Assembly: GCA_910589395.1 (NCBI GenBank)
Contig: CAJUTL010000004.1
Span: 34,355 to 98,354, forward strand
Length of the DNA stretch: 64,000 bases
Reading direction: 5' to 3'
From: an uncultured Oscillospiraceae bacterium
GTDB taxonomy: Bacteria; Bacillota_A; Clostridia; Oscillospirales; Acutalibacteraceae
In this document: one piece after another, positions 1 to 10,000 of the stretch
Layout of the letters: each line of letters opens with the position of its first letter
Position numbering within the stretch: position 1 is the stretch's first letter
The notes under the pieces: generated by a model
The model's input: only the letters and a program-made list of their open reading frames with translations
Database searches by the model: none
Told to the model about the DNA's origin: nothing
Translations under genes and position numbers: made by a program

Positions 1-1293
1 AGAATTCTCGTCGCCAACAGTCTGGAAGTCCACTGTGACGCAGAAAGGCGTACCGATCTCGTCCTCCCGACGGTAGCGCTTGCCGATGGAACCGGTCTCG
101 TCGTAATCGGTCATAAAGTGCTTGGAGAGCAGGTCGCGAATTTCCAGCGCCTTGGGCCCCAGCTTCTTGGAAAGGGGCAGCACGGCGGCCTTATAGGGGG
201 CCACAACAGGGTTCAGATGCAGAACCACACGGCTGTCATTCTTTTCCGCGTCCAAAAGCTCCTCGTCGTAGGCCTCACACAGCAGGGCCAGCACTGTTCT
301 GTCCAGCCCATAAGTGGATTCGATGATATAGGGAATGAATTTCTCGTTGGTTTCCGGGTCCAGATACTCCTGCTTCTGGCCGCTGTATTCCTGGTGGCGG
401 GTGAGATCGAAATCGGTGCGGTTGTGGGTGCCGTTGATTTCGCCCCAGCCGAAGGGGAACAGGAACTCGATATCGCAGGCCGCCTTGGCATAATGGGCCA
501 GCTTTTCGTGGTCGTGGAAGCGCAGGTGCTCCGCGGGAAGACCCAGATCCTCAAAATATTGCTTGCCGTACTCCTTAAAATAGGTGTACAGCTCCTCGTC
601 GGAGCCCTCCTTGCAGAAGGTCTGGAATTCCATCTGCTCAAATTCGATGGTACGGAAGGTGAAGTTCCCGGGGGTGATCTCGTTGCGGAAGGCCTTGCCG
701 ATCTGCCCGATGGAGAAGGGCAGCTTTGCCCGCATGGTGCGCTGAACATTCAGGAAATTGACGTATTCCCCCTGGGCGTTTTCCGGGCGCAGATAAATGA
801 CGCTTTTGCTGTCGTTGGTGACGCCGCGATAGGTTTGGAACATCAGGTTGAATTCCCGGATATCCGTAAAATTGTGTTTGCCGCAGTTGGGGCAGGGAAT
901 GTGATGATCCTTGATATATTGGAACATCTCTTCCTTTGTCATGCCGTCGGCGTGGGCCTCAGGGTCGAAATCGTCGATGAGATTATCGGCCCGGTGGCGC
1001 ATTTTGCATTCCTTGCAGTCCAAAAGAGGGTCGGAGAAAGAGGCAACATGGCCACTGGCCTCCCATACCCGGGGGTGCATCAGAATATCGGCGTCCACCT
1101 CATAGCTGTTTTTCCGTTCCTGAATGAAGCGCTTTCGCCAAGTGTCCTTTACATTGTTTTTGAGCCTTGCCCCGAGGGGGCCGTAGTCCCAGGTGTTGGC
1201 AAGGCCGCCGTAAATATCGCTGCCGGGGAAAATGAAGCCCCTGGTTTTACAGAGGTTCACAATTTTTTCCATGGTTTTTTCCGTTTGATTCAT
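1..1293 (-). CDS. glyQS: Glycine--tRNA ligase, single-chain type (3' end outside window)
   Basis: Charges tRNA-Gly with glycine in the cytoplasm using ATP. The 431 visible codons match the homodimeric class II enzyme of Gram-positive bacteria, which is usually about 460 residues, so only about 30 C-terminal residues are missing. The N-terminus contains NLCKTRGFIFPGSDIYGGL and NTWDYGPLG. Two CxxC pairs near residues 92-95 and 132-135 look like a zinc-binding insertion. The motif 2 region (FRNEITPGNFTFR) lies near residue 200 and motif 3 (STYGLDRTVLAL) near 325. The anticodon-binding domain begins around VVAPYKAAVLPL (about 355) and continues through GSIGKRYRREDEIGTPFCV at the window edge. The ATG at 1293 is preceded by GGAGCGG, and the family N-terminus starts here. 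The gene has its own promoter and no T-box motif was seen in its leader. It looks like an ordinary housekeeping gene, unrelated to the surface locus. Confidence 0.97.
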   Translation of the reverse strand, partial: MNQTEKTMEKIVNLCKTRGFIFPGSDIYGGLANTWDYGPLGARLKNNVKDTWRKRFIQERKNSYEVDADILMHPRVWEASGHVASFSDPLLDCKECKMRHRADNLIDDFDPEAHADGMTKEEMFQYIKDHHIPCPNCGKHNFTDIREFNLMFQTYRGVTNDSKSVIYLRPENAQGEYVNFLNVQRTMRAKLPFSIGQIGKAFRNEITPGNFTFRTIEFEQMEFQTFCKEGSDEELYTYFKEYGKQYFEDLGLPAEHLRFHDHEKLAHYAKAACDIEFLFPFGWGEINGTHNRTDFDLTRHQEYSGQKQEYLDPETNEKFIPYIIESTYGLDRTVLALLCEAYDEELLDAEKNDSRVVLHLNPVVAPYKAAVLPLSKKLGPKALEIRDLLSKHFMTDYDETGSIGKRYRREDEIGTPFCVTVDFQTVGDENS

Positions 1294-1392
1294 ATGTTAC
1301 CCGCTCCTTTTTTCAAAAGGGCCGCTTACCGTTTTCCGGAAGCGCCCTGTGGGATCTTCGCTAAAAAACCGAACGAGAAAGCCGCTGAAATT

Positions 1393-1430
1393 TTAAGGCG
1401 CTAACCGGGAATTGTGCGGTGGCGCCTTAA
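1393..1430 (-). other. Stem-loop in the leader of the glycyl-tRNA synthetase mRNA
   Basis: A perfect 9-bp inverted repeat (TTAAGGCGC at 1393-1401 and GCGCCTTAA at 1422-1430) with a 20-nt loop lies between the promoter and the start codon. No T-box consensus, specifier stem or U-tract was recognised, so it is recorded as a leader structure of unknown role. It is not evidence for tRNA-responsive control. Confidence 0.45.
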
Positions 1431-1467
1431 GCTTTCTGGTGCCGGAAATGAAGCTCGGTGTTTTTTC

Positions 1468-1496
1468 AGTATAGCATTTTTCCCCGGCGAATGCAA
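1468..1496 (-). promoter_or_regulatory. Sigma-A-type promoter for the glycyl-tRNA synthetase gene
   Basis: On the minus strand the -35 element TTGCAT (1491-1496) is followed after exactly 17 bases by the -10 element TATACT (1468-1473), with TG one base upstream of the -10 (extended -10). It lies about 175 bases upstream of the start codon, so the transcript would carry a leader of roughly 165 nt. Confidence 0.75.
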
Positions 1497-1526
1497 TGAA
1501 AAATCGAAGACCGCAATGGGCGGACG

Positions 1527-1568
1527 AAAAAACAGACTGGCATTGTCCATTTGGACAATGCCAGTCTG
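1527..1568 (-). terminator. Rho-independent terminator of the RCC1-SLH gene
   Basis: A perfect 16-bp stem (1533-1548 with 1553-1568) closes a 4-nt loop. In minus-strand sense it is followed by six U residues (1527-1532). It lies 50 bases after the stop codon of the minus-strand gene 1619-3487 and upstream of the glycyl-tRNA synthetase promoter, so it separates the two co-directional transcription units. Confidence 0.9.
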
Positions 1569-1618
1569 CCGAATAAGGGAAATATAGGGAATAGAAATAA
1601 TCCGTTGAAAGGGGAAAA

Positions 1619-3487
1619 CTATTGCGCGTAGCCTACCGCACGAAGCAGATACACATAATAGCCCTTGGAAGTGGGAACGTCTTTAAAGGGACTTTCGGGG
1701 AATCTCTTTGTCAGCTGCTCCACGGTATCGGAATCGGGCTGGAAGCCGGCGGCGGAGGCTGCCACAATGACCGCTTCCGCACGGGTGATCGGGCTGCCGG
1801 GGCGGAACTTGCCGTTTCCATCGCCATGCAGGATTCCCTTCTCTACCAGAGCGTTGATGGCCGGAGCCGCCCAGTTTTTCACGCCTACATCGGTAAAGCT
1901 AGCGGAAGGAGCGGAAGCAATGTCCAGCTTCAAAATCGCCGCAGCCAGGCTGCTGGCCTCAGCGCGGGTGATAGAGGCCTCCGGATGGAAGGTGCCGTCC
2001 TCATAGCCTGCCACCAGGCCCTTCTGTTCCGCAAAGGCGATGTAGTTCTCATACCATTTGCCCAGAGGAATATCGGAGAAGGAGCAGGTGCCGTAATTGT
2101 GATCAGGATCGAAATCCTCACAGAGGGCGGAAACCAACATACGGAGGAATTCGGCCCTGGTCACGTTTTTATCGGGTTTAAAGGTGCCGTCTTCGTAGCC
2201 GCTGACAAAGGGAACACTGACGATCTCAGGCTCTTTGACACTGTCGTCAGGCAGCTGAGAGGGCTCGTTATCGGAGTGATCGGGAAGATCGCCGCTGTTG
2301 TCCGCGCCGTGAGAGGGCTCATTGGACTCGGGCTCATCGGTATAGACCCAATTCATTTTCTGGTCCAGAATGCGCACGGGCAGCAGAGAATCGGAGCCGT
2401 TGGATTTGCCCAGGCGGTAGTTGGTGTTGTTTCCGAAGGAATACAGCGAGCCATCGGTGGATACACCGAAGGTGTTGTCGCTGCAGGCAAACAGCTGCAC
2501 GAAATCAAAGGAAGTTTCCGTGGGGGTGCTGTAGCGTTCAGTATTGCCGCTGCCCAACTGACCAAACATACCGTAGCCCCAAGCGTAGACAGCACCGTCA
2601 TTGGATACGGCGAAATTGTGATAAGAACCTGCGCTGACGCAGCGAATTCCAGCCATGACCTGCGTGAGACCGTTGGAGGAATAATCTTCTATGCCGATCT
2701 GGCTGAAGGTGTTGTCGCCGCCGGCCCACAGAGATCCATCCTTTTTCAACAGACATGCATGCATTTTTCCAGTGCTGATATCCTGTGTATTCTCCGCTAT
2801 TTTCACGGGATGATCTATAGCCCCTTCTGAGGAATTTTCATCGGAATCCGGAAGAAGAGAGGAAATGTTACCCCAGCCATACACAGAGCCATCGTCCAGT
2901 AAGGCCAAGCCAAAGGAATTACCCAGGCTGACCTTTTTTACGCCGCTGTCCAAAATTCGGATAGGTTCAGCAGAGGACTCCACTGAGCCGGTACCCAGCT
3001 GAAAGGACCCATTCTGTCCCCACGTGTAAAGGGCGCCCTTTTTATCGATATAGGCGGCAAAAAGATCCTCAGCCTCTACCTGAGCGACATTTCTTGCCAA
3101 CACAAGGCCGTCCTTGGGAGCGGCAATATCAGTAGCGGGCTCAATTCCATAAGAACGGAGCTGCCCGTCAGAGGATACTGTCAAAGTGCGATTAACGGAT
3201 ACGGAAGCATCTTTTACTCCGCGTTGCACAAGAGTCGGTTCAGGGGAATAAACCAGTTCTGAACCGGGGAACTGACCGCGCTCATTGGTTCCCCAGAAGT
3301 ACAGCGTGTCGCCGGAAAGAGCGGCGGTGTGGGTGGGAGAGCTCCATACGGAAATGTCGTACTGCGTGGGCGCGGTACCGGCAGCGGTGCTGTTTAAGGC
3401 AATCCCAGCGGCCAATACAGCGGCAAGGCCCAGACAAAACAGGCCGCGAAGCTTTCCGCCAGATGGATGATGAGAATTTTGTTTCAA
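1619..3487 (-). CDS. Secreted RCC1-like beta-propeller protein with C-terminal SLH anchor
   Basis: A predicted exported, wall-bound protein of 622 residues. Residues 1-36 form a signal peptide (basic start, then the hydrophobic run LFCLGLAAVLAAGIAL). Residues of about 40-375 hold at least six RCC1-like repeats, recognised by recurring DGSxYxWGxNxxxQLG patterns such as KGALYTWGQNGSFQLGTG and DGAVYAWGYGMFGQLGSG. This repeat class forms a seven-bladed propeller and mediates protein contacts. An acidic, Ser/Pro-rich linker (about 380-420) leads to three SLH domains starting near residues 425, 490 and 550, each with GYxDGTFxP/GDGNGKFRP and a TRAE motif. SLH triplets bind pyruvylated secondary wall polymer in known systems. 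The start codon is TTG at 3487, chosen because AAGGAGGG sits 9 bases upstream and the signal peptide begins there. The gene is transcribed divergently from the giant-protein locus and shares its regulatory region. Its ligand is unknown. Confidence 0.93.
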   Translation of the reverse strand: MKQNSHHPSGGKLRGLFCLGLAAVLAAGIALNSTAAGTAPTQYDISVWSSPTHTAALSGDTLYFWGTNERGQFPGSELVYSPEPTLVQRGVKDASVSVNRTLTVSSDGQLRSYGIEPATDIAAPKDGLVLARNVAQVEAEDLFAAYIDKKGALYTWGQNGSFQLGTGSVESSAEPIRILDSGVKKVSLGNSFGLALLDDGSVYGWGNISSLLPDSDENSSEGAIDHPVKIAENTQDISTGKMHACLLKKDGSLWAGGDNTFSQIGIEDYSSNGLTQVMAGIRCVSAGSYHNFAVSNDGAVYAWGYGMFGQLGSGNTERYSTPTETSFDFVQLFACSDNTFGVSTDGSLYSFGNNTNYRLGKSNGSDSLLPVRILDQKMNWVYTDEPESNEPSHGADNSGDLPDHSDNEPSQLPDDSVKEPEIVSVPFVSGYEDGTFKPDKNVTRAEFLRMLVSALCEDFDPDHNYGTCSFSDIPLGKWYENYIAFAEQKGLVAGYEDGTFHPEASITRAEASSLAAAILKLDIASAPSASFTDVGVKNWAAPAINALVEKGILHGDGNGKFRPGSPITRAEAVIVAASAAGFQPDSDTVEQLTKRFPESPFKDVPTSKGYYVYLLRAVGYAQ

Positions 3488-3608
3488 ATCAGGTTCCCTC
3501 CTTATTGTTAGTATCCAGCAGATCCGCTTTTGTACTTTATTAGTGTATGCAAGACCTCATAAAGCTAAAAAACGGAAAAAGGCCATAGTTATAGAATTAC
3601 TCGACGTT

Positions 3609-3637
3609 ATTATAGGGGATAAAATTTCCGTTGTCAA
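3609..3637 (-). promoter_or_regulatory. Perfect-consensus sigma-A promoter for the RCC1-SLH gene
   Basis: On the minus strand the -35 element is TTGACA (3632-3637), the spacer is 17 bases and the -10 element is TATAAT (3609-3614), so both hexamers are exact consensus. A- and T-tracts at about 3651-3680 lie where an UP element would be. The transcript leader would be about 115 nt. The strength suggests high basal expression unless repressed. Confidence 0.88.
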
Positions 3638-3638
3638 T

Positions 3639-3650
3639 GGAGAATTCTCC
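3639..3650. promoter_or_regulatory. 12-bp perfect palindrome abutting the -35 box (possible operator)
   Basis: GGAGAATTCTCC is a perfect palindrome that begins one base upstream of the consensus -35 element of the RCC1-SLH promoter. Its position is compatible with a regulator-binding site, but no regulator gene lies in the window and the motif was not matched to a known operator. A 12-bp palindrome can also occur by chance. Confidence 0.3.
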
Positions 3651-3810
3651 GAAAAAACCAAGTTTTTTTGAAAAAATTACGGAGCGTATAGCGCGATTCT
3701 AAAATTTTTTGTATCGCAGCTTTACCGCTTCTAGAGTCAGGAAATCCTAACACCTCTACATTTTGTATAATTTTGAAAATTCCCACAGAAATTTTCGTGG
3801 TTTCTCAGAA

Positions 3811-3826
3811 GAAAGCAGTTGCTTTC
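3811..3826. promoter_or_regulatory. Small dyad upstream of the giant-locus promoter
   Basis: GAAAGCAGTTGCTTTC forms a 6-bp inverted repeat with a 4-base centre, about 45 bases upstream of the plus-strand -35 element at 3872. It could be a protein-binding site. There is no independent support. Confidence 0.2.
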
Positions 3827-3871
3827 CTGAATTTTTCACAAAGAAAAAGCAAGAAAATTTGCGGAAAAATA

Positions 3872-3899
3872 TTGACGTTTTTTCCATTTTGGATATAAT
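3872..3899 (+). promoter_or_regulatory. Sigma-A-type promoter for the giant surface-protein locus
   Basis: TTGACG (3872-3877) is followed after 16 bases by the exact consensus -10 element TATAAT (3894-3899). It is the best plus-strand promoter upstream of gene A and predicts a 5' leader of about 155 nt. No comparable promoter was found before genes B, C, D or E, so this one may drive the whole locus. Confidence 0.8.
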
Positions 3900-3905
3900 G
3901 TTAGT

Positions 3906-4062
3906 ATATGTAATAAATGATAGGGGTACTGTGCCCATTTGGCAAAAAGAAACCGCAAGACCTTGCGGGATAGGGAACGAAATTTACAGAATGTTGATTT
4001 TTCGGAGAGCGGCAGGAAAGCTGCTCCCGAAGAACAAAGTGTTTTGAGGAGGCAGGAATTCA
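3906..4062 (+). other. Structured 5' leader of the giant-protein locus
   Basis: The leader contains a 6-bp hairpin (CCGCAA/TTGCGG, 3953-3968) and a second stem (TTCGG-GAGC with GCTC-CCGAA, one bulged A, 4001-4031). The ribosome-binding site GAGGAGG follows at 4046-4052, ten bases before the ATG. Between the stems lies a purine-rich stretch. The layout could suit a cis-regulatory RNA, but it did not fit the cyclic-di-GMP, cobalamin or T-box patterns I know, so no ligand is proposed. Confidence 0.4.
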
Positions 4063-7000
4063 ATGAAACAGTGGAAAAGGGTGGTCGCACTCATATTAAC
4101 ATTGCTCCTGGCGGTCTACGGGTTGCCGGTGGTTCCTGCTGTGCAGGCGTTAAAAGTAACAGCGGAAGAGGAGACTCCTTTTTCTGATTTGGAAACGGAA
4201 GAAACCGCCGCGGTTCCGGATACCCGGATGCGCTTTGTGCAGACCGGCTTTGACGCGACTACCGGTATTCTCACTATGAGTTTACAGATCAAGCCGGAGC
4301 CCGGCGCACGGAATGAAACCGTGCGGGAAGGCGTGTTCGTGTTTCAGACGGATGGAAACCGGGTAGTTCCCATTACCCGTCCCCGTGCGGATCCGCAGCC
4401 GCCCTTTCTGACAGAAGAGCGCAGAGCGATCCGGGCTTATAATGGAAAGATCGCGGCGGTACTTTCCAACCGCAGCACCATGCCCCAGGCCGTACAGGAA
4501 TTCCTGGCCACGGAAAAGGCAAAGATCATCTCCGATACGGGAGATTTTGAAATGGCCATGAGCTCTCAGAACCTGTATTCCCGCTATACAGGCTATTTGG
4601 TATCCGGCGCCCGGAAGGATCAGGGGAATACCAGCATGCTGGACTGCTATTTCCAGTTCTACTTTAACGAAGGTGAATTTCCGGAGCCCGATGAAGAGGG
4701 CTATGTCACAGTAATTGATTTGGATTTTCAATGCTATGACAACATGAACCCTGCTGAGAGTACAGAGATGCTGTTTTCCGGCTCTATTCACGTTCCCGAG
4801 ACAGCCAAGGAAGCTCAGGAGATCGTAGATCAGTTCTATTATGAGAACTCCGCCGGAGAAAAGGTTTCCCTGGCCATGGGCGGCGCGGGCTTTATTCAGA
4901 AGTACAGAGATGAATATTATTCAGCTCAGGAGGGCGAGGCCTATTATTATTACGATGAGCCGCAGCTTTCCACCTGGAGAAAGAATGGCAGCGCTTCCCG
5001 CACTACATGGAGCCGGAATCCCGCGCAGAGCATTGCGGGAGAAGAGGCTCCCGGTGTTTGGTATGATAATGTCAATGTTAAATATTTAGTAAGAAGCCTC
5101 TCTGTAGGCAATAACAATACTGTCAGCGGCGACACCATAGAAGACCCGGAGCATCCCGGCCAGGGCATTGAAATTCCGGATCCCGATTTCCAAAGACCGA
5201 CCAATTCTTCCGGCGTGGTGATCGAAAGCGGCCGGTATCCCCGATATGATATTCCCACCTATGAGCAGTCTCAGCAGAACGATACAGAGGGCAACTGGAT
5301 TCCGGAGGGCCATCAGGGGAACGGCAAAAGACCTGCTTTGAAGTATTACGCGGGCACGGAGACTTCGGGCACGACTTCTCCGGAGCATGACGATTTTGAG
5401 GGTTTCTTTACAGGGCTCAAATGGGAATTTATTTTGAACGATGATATTTCCCTGGAAAGCTGTGAGGTCACGGAGGAAAGCGGAGAAGGAAAGCTGGTTC
5501 CCACCGTCAACGGGGAATATTACCGTGTAAAGGAAGCTACCCTGACAGACCCCAAGCTGGAAGGCTCGAAGCTGGTGGGGAAAAAGCTGTGGGTAGTATA
5601 TAAGGTATTAGATCCTGAAGATCCCAACCTGGACGAATACTTTATGAAAGCACCGGTAGGCGTTACGCTGGATATGGTGCCGTCGGAGATCACCTATGCG
5701 GATGAATTCCTGGAAGGACCTGAGCAGGAAATCGTTCGTACAGATGTGGCCGCGCCTCAGCTTCATGTGACTCATGAGGCTGCCAATCTGGATAATCTTC
5801 TTTGGCACACCGAAGCTGCTGGTCCGGTTATCACCGGGCAAAAAGCCAGGTTTGCCATTCGGGCGATTTTTGAAATGGATGGAAAAGCGATCCATGGAGA
5901 TATGATCGATATCGGCCTGTATAAGGGTACTGTAGTTCCGTCTGCGGTAGGCACGCAGACGGAGAATTTGGTGAGCAGCGTGACAAACTCTGCCGGAGAA
6001 CCGGTGGAGGGCTTCTGTGTGGGCAATACGGCGCTGGACGGCTCCGGCCAGGAAACGATCAAGGATGCAATTTCTCAGGGAACCAGCCTTTATGGTTTCC
6101 TGTACGATCAGTACCAGGCTGCTTATCAGGATAAATGGCCTGCCTTGGAGCTGGTTCCCACTTCGAATACACAGAAAATCTATACTGCGTTTGGAAAAAG
6201 CTGTCCCTTTGAGATCACTCGGGGAATAGGAAATTCGTATACTATTATATATAGGGACGATACAAGTGTAAATGATGTGGTAGAAGGAGAGCATATCCTT
6301 CGGGCTACTTATACAGAGCCGGGCGGAACGAAGATCACGGAGGAAAAAACAGTTTATGTCAGCAAGCCAAAGGATCGGCTTTCCTATATGCGCACCTCTC
6401 TGACCAATAGTTACCAAATGCTGGGCATGAAAGAGGTAGAGGAAAACGGCATAAAAGGCACCGTTTATCAGTTGAGCTATGAGGTGCCCGCCCGCAATAT
6501 CGACAACAAGGTTGCCACCAATACCGAATATGTCCGTATTATGGAGTTGGCAAATCAGTGGCGGGATAAGGACGTGATGCCCGAAGAGCTTTTGAGGCAC
6601 GACTTGGTTTCCGGGCTTCGCCAGGACGCCAATGGGGCTATCGATGTGGCAAAGGCCAGACAAAAAGGTTTTACCATTTCTTATGAGCTTTCTTACCCGG
6701 ACGGCGGAGCTCCTCAGGGTGTTTATTTACAGGAAATGAACACACAGGGGAAATTTACCTATAACAGCAACACGCTGGAGGGGGCTCGCTTCAACCTGCG
6801 CATCACCGCTGCCTTTGAAGGGGAAACCCGGTTTGTGGAATATCAGTTCCAATTTACGAGAAAGCCCAGAAGCCTTCAGCAGATCGCAATTTATCCCCCT
6901 GCCCATCAGACCGGGTACACCATTATGGTGCCCTTGAAGGCAGAGGGCACTGCTGACCGGTTATTGGACGTAGTTCCTGTTGACCAGTACGGCAGCCAGT

Positions 7001-10000
7001 GGGATTGGGGCGCGGTGGAGGAAGCGTATGCGCCCGGTGGCAGGTTGAACCAGGAAGGGGTCCATTACGATCCCTGGAGCGTCTATGTAGAAGGGGAGCT
7101 GCCCGATGGAGTTTCCCTGACGGGCGCTAACAATACTCATGTTACGGTAGACACCACGGCAAGAACCTCTGAATTTAAGATCTACGCCCAGTTTGGCTCC
7201 TGCCGCTCCAATACGGTAGCGGTGAACATTGTACGGGAGCCCAGCAAGCCCACTACTGTGCAAAATTTGATCTATAACGGCACAAATGAGATCACGCCTT
7301 CCACAAAAAATGGAAGGGACGAAACTTATACTCCTTCGGTGCAGGTGTACGACCAGTACGAAGACTTGATGGCGGATTACAGCGCCAGATGGAGATACAC
7401 AGTTTCCCCTGCCTCCGCCGCGGGAGATATCAGCGTTGACAGCGGCACCGGGGCGCTGACCGTGAAGAAATGCGCAGCGGACTGCGATGTGACCATTACC
7501 GGCGTTTTCGTGCAGAACGGAAGCAGCCGTTCCCGAAGCATTACGGTAGAGGTGCGGCGCGAACCTGCCCGCCCGGATTCTGTGGAGATCAAGGAAACGG
7601 AAGTTCCCTATGTGTTCAGTACAGATGGAGGAGCTGTATTGCAATATCTGACCGCTTCCGGTACCACACAGTATGGCGATGATCAGGTGTTCCAGCAGGG
7701 AGATTTGGCCTGGCGGCTGGATGCGGTGAAATTCCCCGATGCCACCCTGTATCGGACCACGCAGGTGCCAAACCCGGATAACCCCAGTGAAATGATCGAT
7801 ATGGAGACGGGAGATATCCCCCACGACCTCAGCAGCAATTCTTACAGCGCCCGGGGCGTGGTGACCTTCACGGCCGGGGGAGGGCTGCGGTTCTCCAGCA
7901 CTACCTTGGCCAACAATATTCCGCGGGAGATCACTGTGACGGTGGTCGGCGCCAACAGTGTGCGGAATACCAAGACTATTAAGATCACGAGAGACGCCTC
8001 TGTGCCGGACCGCCTGTATTTCCCGCAGGATATGGAGGTTTATAACAACGGCGTGCAAATCCCGGAAAACGGGAAAACAGTAACGGTGCCGCTGGTAGTT
8101 TATGTGAGAGATCAGTATGGTGTTGTTCTGGAAAACGCGCCGGTCAGCTGGAGCTACACCGCTCCGCTGCCCAAGGGTGTTACCGTAAACACCACGGCGA
8201 AAACCGTTACCATCGATCACACCGCTTCTCCGGGTTCTGTGCCTATTGTAGCGGCCTGTGGCTCTCTGCGGAGCACGCTCTACCTTTCCCTCCGTCAAGA
8301 CGAGGCGCTGGAGCCCAGAGCGGTAGAATTTACCGGAATCAAAAATTCTTCCGGAACGGTGCAGCCTATTCCGGCGGGGAATGAAGTTACCCTTCCCCTT
8401 CCCGCGCAGACCGGGCAGGGCTATGAGACTTATACGGCTGTATGGGTCGTTCGGGACCAGTTTACGAACCCCATTTCCAAAATGGTAAAGTGGACGGTAG
8501 AAAATGCCAGCCCCGGAGTACAGGCGCAGATCTATGATGAATATGCCGGAATGGTGCGGTTGTATTATACAGCTCAGGCTTTGCAGGATCTGCGAAACGG
8601 CACAGACGTGGGCTTTACCCTGCGGGGTGCCGCGAAAGATGACACCACTGTGTATGAGGACCTGAAAATTCATCTGGATCTGGATGATGCCGCACCTGCT
8701 TATGCGGTACCTGTAATGACCGATGCGGGCGAGGGCTCTGTAATAGAAAACGGCGTGGTAAAGCCGGTGGTGCCGCCGAAGGGCGCCGCCGCCAAGGAGA
8801 TCATTATAGATGCCGAGGTCTACGACCAGTACGGCAGAAAAATGCCGGAAGAAACAGCGGATATCAAGCTTGTTACAACAGCGCCGGGGCTGCGGCTGAC
8901 GCAGGCGGCCGGTACCAGCCGGGGAACGTTGTACGTGAATTCCACCGTAACGGGCCTTTTGGTGACCTTGCAGGCCACGCCTCATGGAAAACCGGAAAAC
9001 GTTCGGGACGAAAGCTCCCTGCTGGTGGTTTTGAGCAAGGGTACCGCCTATGCTTATGAATTGTATCTGGCGGAAACCAACCAGTACCGGTTTGATATCC
9101 CCTATTGGAACAATAAGCAGATGGCGAATAAACCGGATCCAGATTTTGCCGATCAGCTTACCCTGCGCGCCGAGGTGGTAGACCAGTACGGCGCCTGGAT
9201 GCGGTCTGATTCCGCCCTGTATCACCCCCTGTGGGAGTTTGTGGGCGACCATACCGGCGTGGAATTTGCCACTGGCGATACTGACGGAGACGGGATCGCG
9301 GAAGGCGAGGACGTTACCTTTAACATTACGAACCGGGCGGTGCCTGCCGGGCAGCTGAGCCACACTGTGACCCTGCGGCTGCATACCAGCAATCAGGCCG
9401 AGGACCGGTACTTTACCAAAACAGTTACCCTGCGGCTGAACCGCGAGGAGCCGGAAAGCACCTATCTGTATATCACCGGGGCCGATGAAAACGGCGTGGA
9501 TACGCCCCTGCAAAGACCCTATGCGAAGGATAAGTCTGTGGTCTATCAGTTTGATCCGGTGGTGTATGATCAGTACGGTGCTCCTGTGGAAGATGCTGAG
9601 ATCGCAATGGATCTGGATCGGTCCGTGCTGGAGGGCCTGGACAATATTCTGGTAGAGGAGATCTACAAACGGGGCGAAAGCGCCGAAAACGGCAATCTGC
9701 CCATCGAATACAAGATATACCGAGTGGAGTACAGTGGCCCGGAGGACGAGACCGGAACAAAAACCCTGATCGCGGAATTTGACCGGCTTACCGGAGAGCT
9801 TACCGTTTATACCGAGTGCGATTGTCTTGAGAAGCTGGCTTTCACAGCCAATTATGAGCCCTTGGGCGAGGCTGGCTTTAAGAAACTGACAGTTCCCATT
9901 ATTCAGGAAGAGCTTCGCCCCTATACAGTGAAGATCAACCGCACTTGCAAAGATTTCGTAATGGCGGGCAGTAAAGATCCCATTCAGGACTATGTTTATA

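Noticed and set aside
118..1404. Plus-strand frame of 428 codons at the left end
   Set aside because: It is the antisense of the glycyl-tRNA synthetase gene, whose motifs read clearly on the minus strand.
1294..1460. T-box riboswitch for the glycyl-tRNA synthetase gene
   Set aside because: The leader is short and lacks the T-box sequence and an antiterminator/terminator pair; only one inverted repeat was found.
1622..2830. Plus-strand frame of 402 codons
   Set aside because: Antisense of the RCC1-SLH gene; no start signals or domains.
3763..4187. Small frames in the divergent region (94, 84, 82 and 60 codons)
   Set aside because: They overlap the promoter, leader and start of gene A, have no ribosome-binding sites, and their composition follows the AT-rich non-coding sequence.
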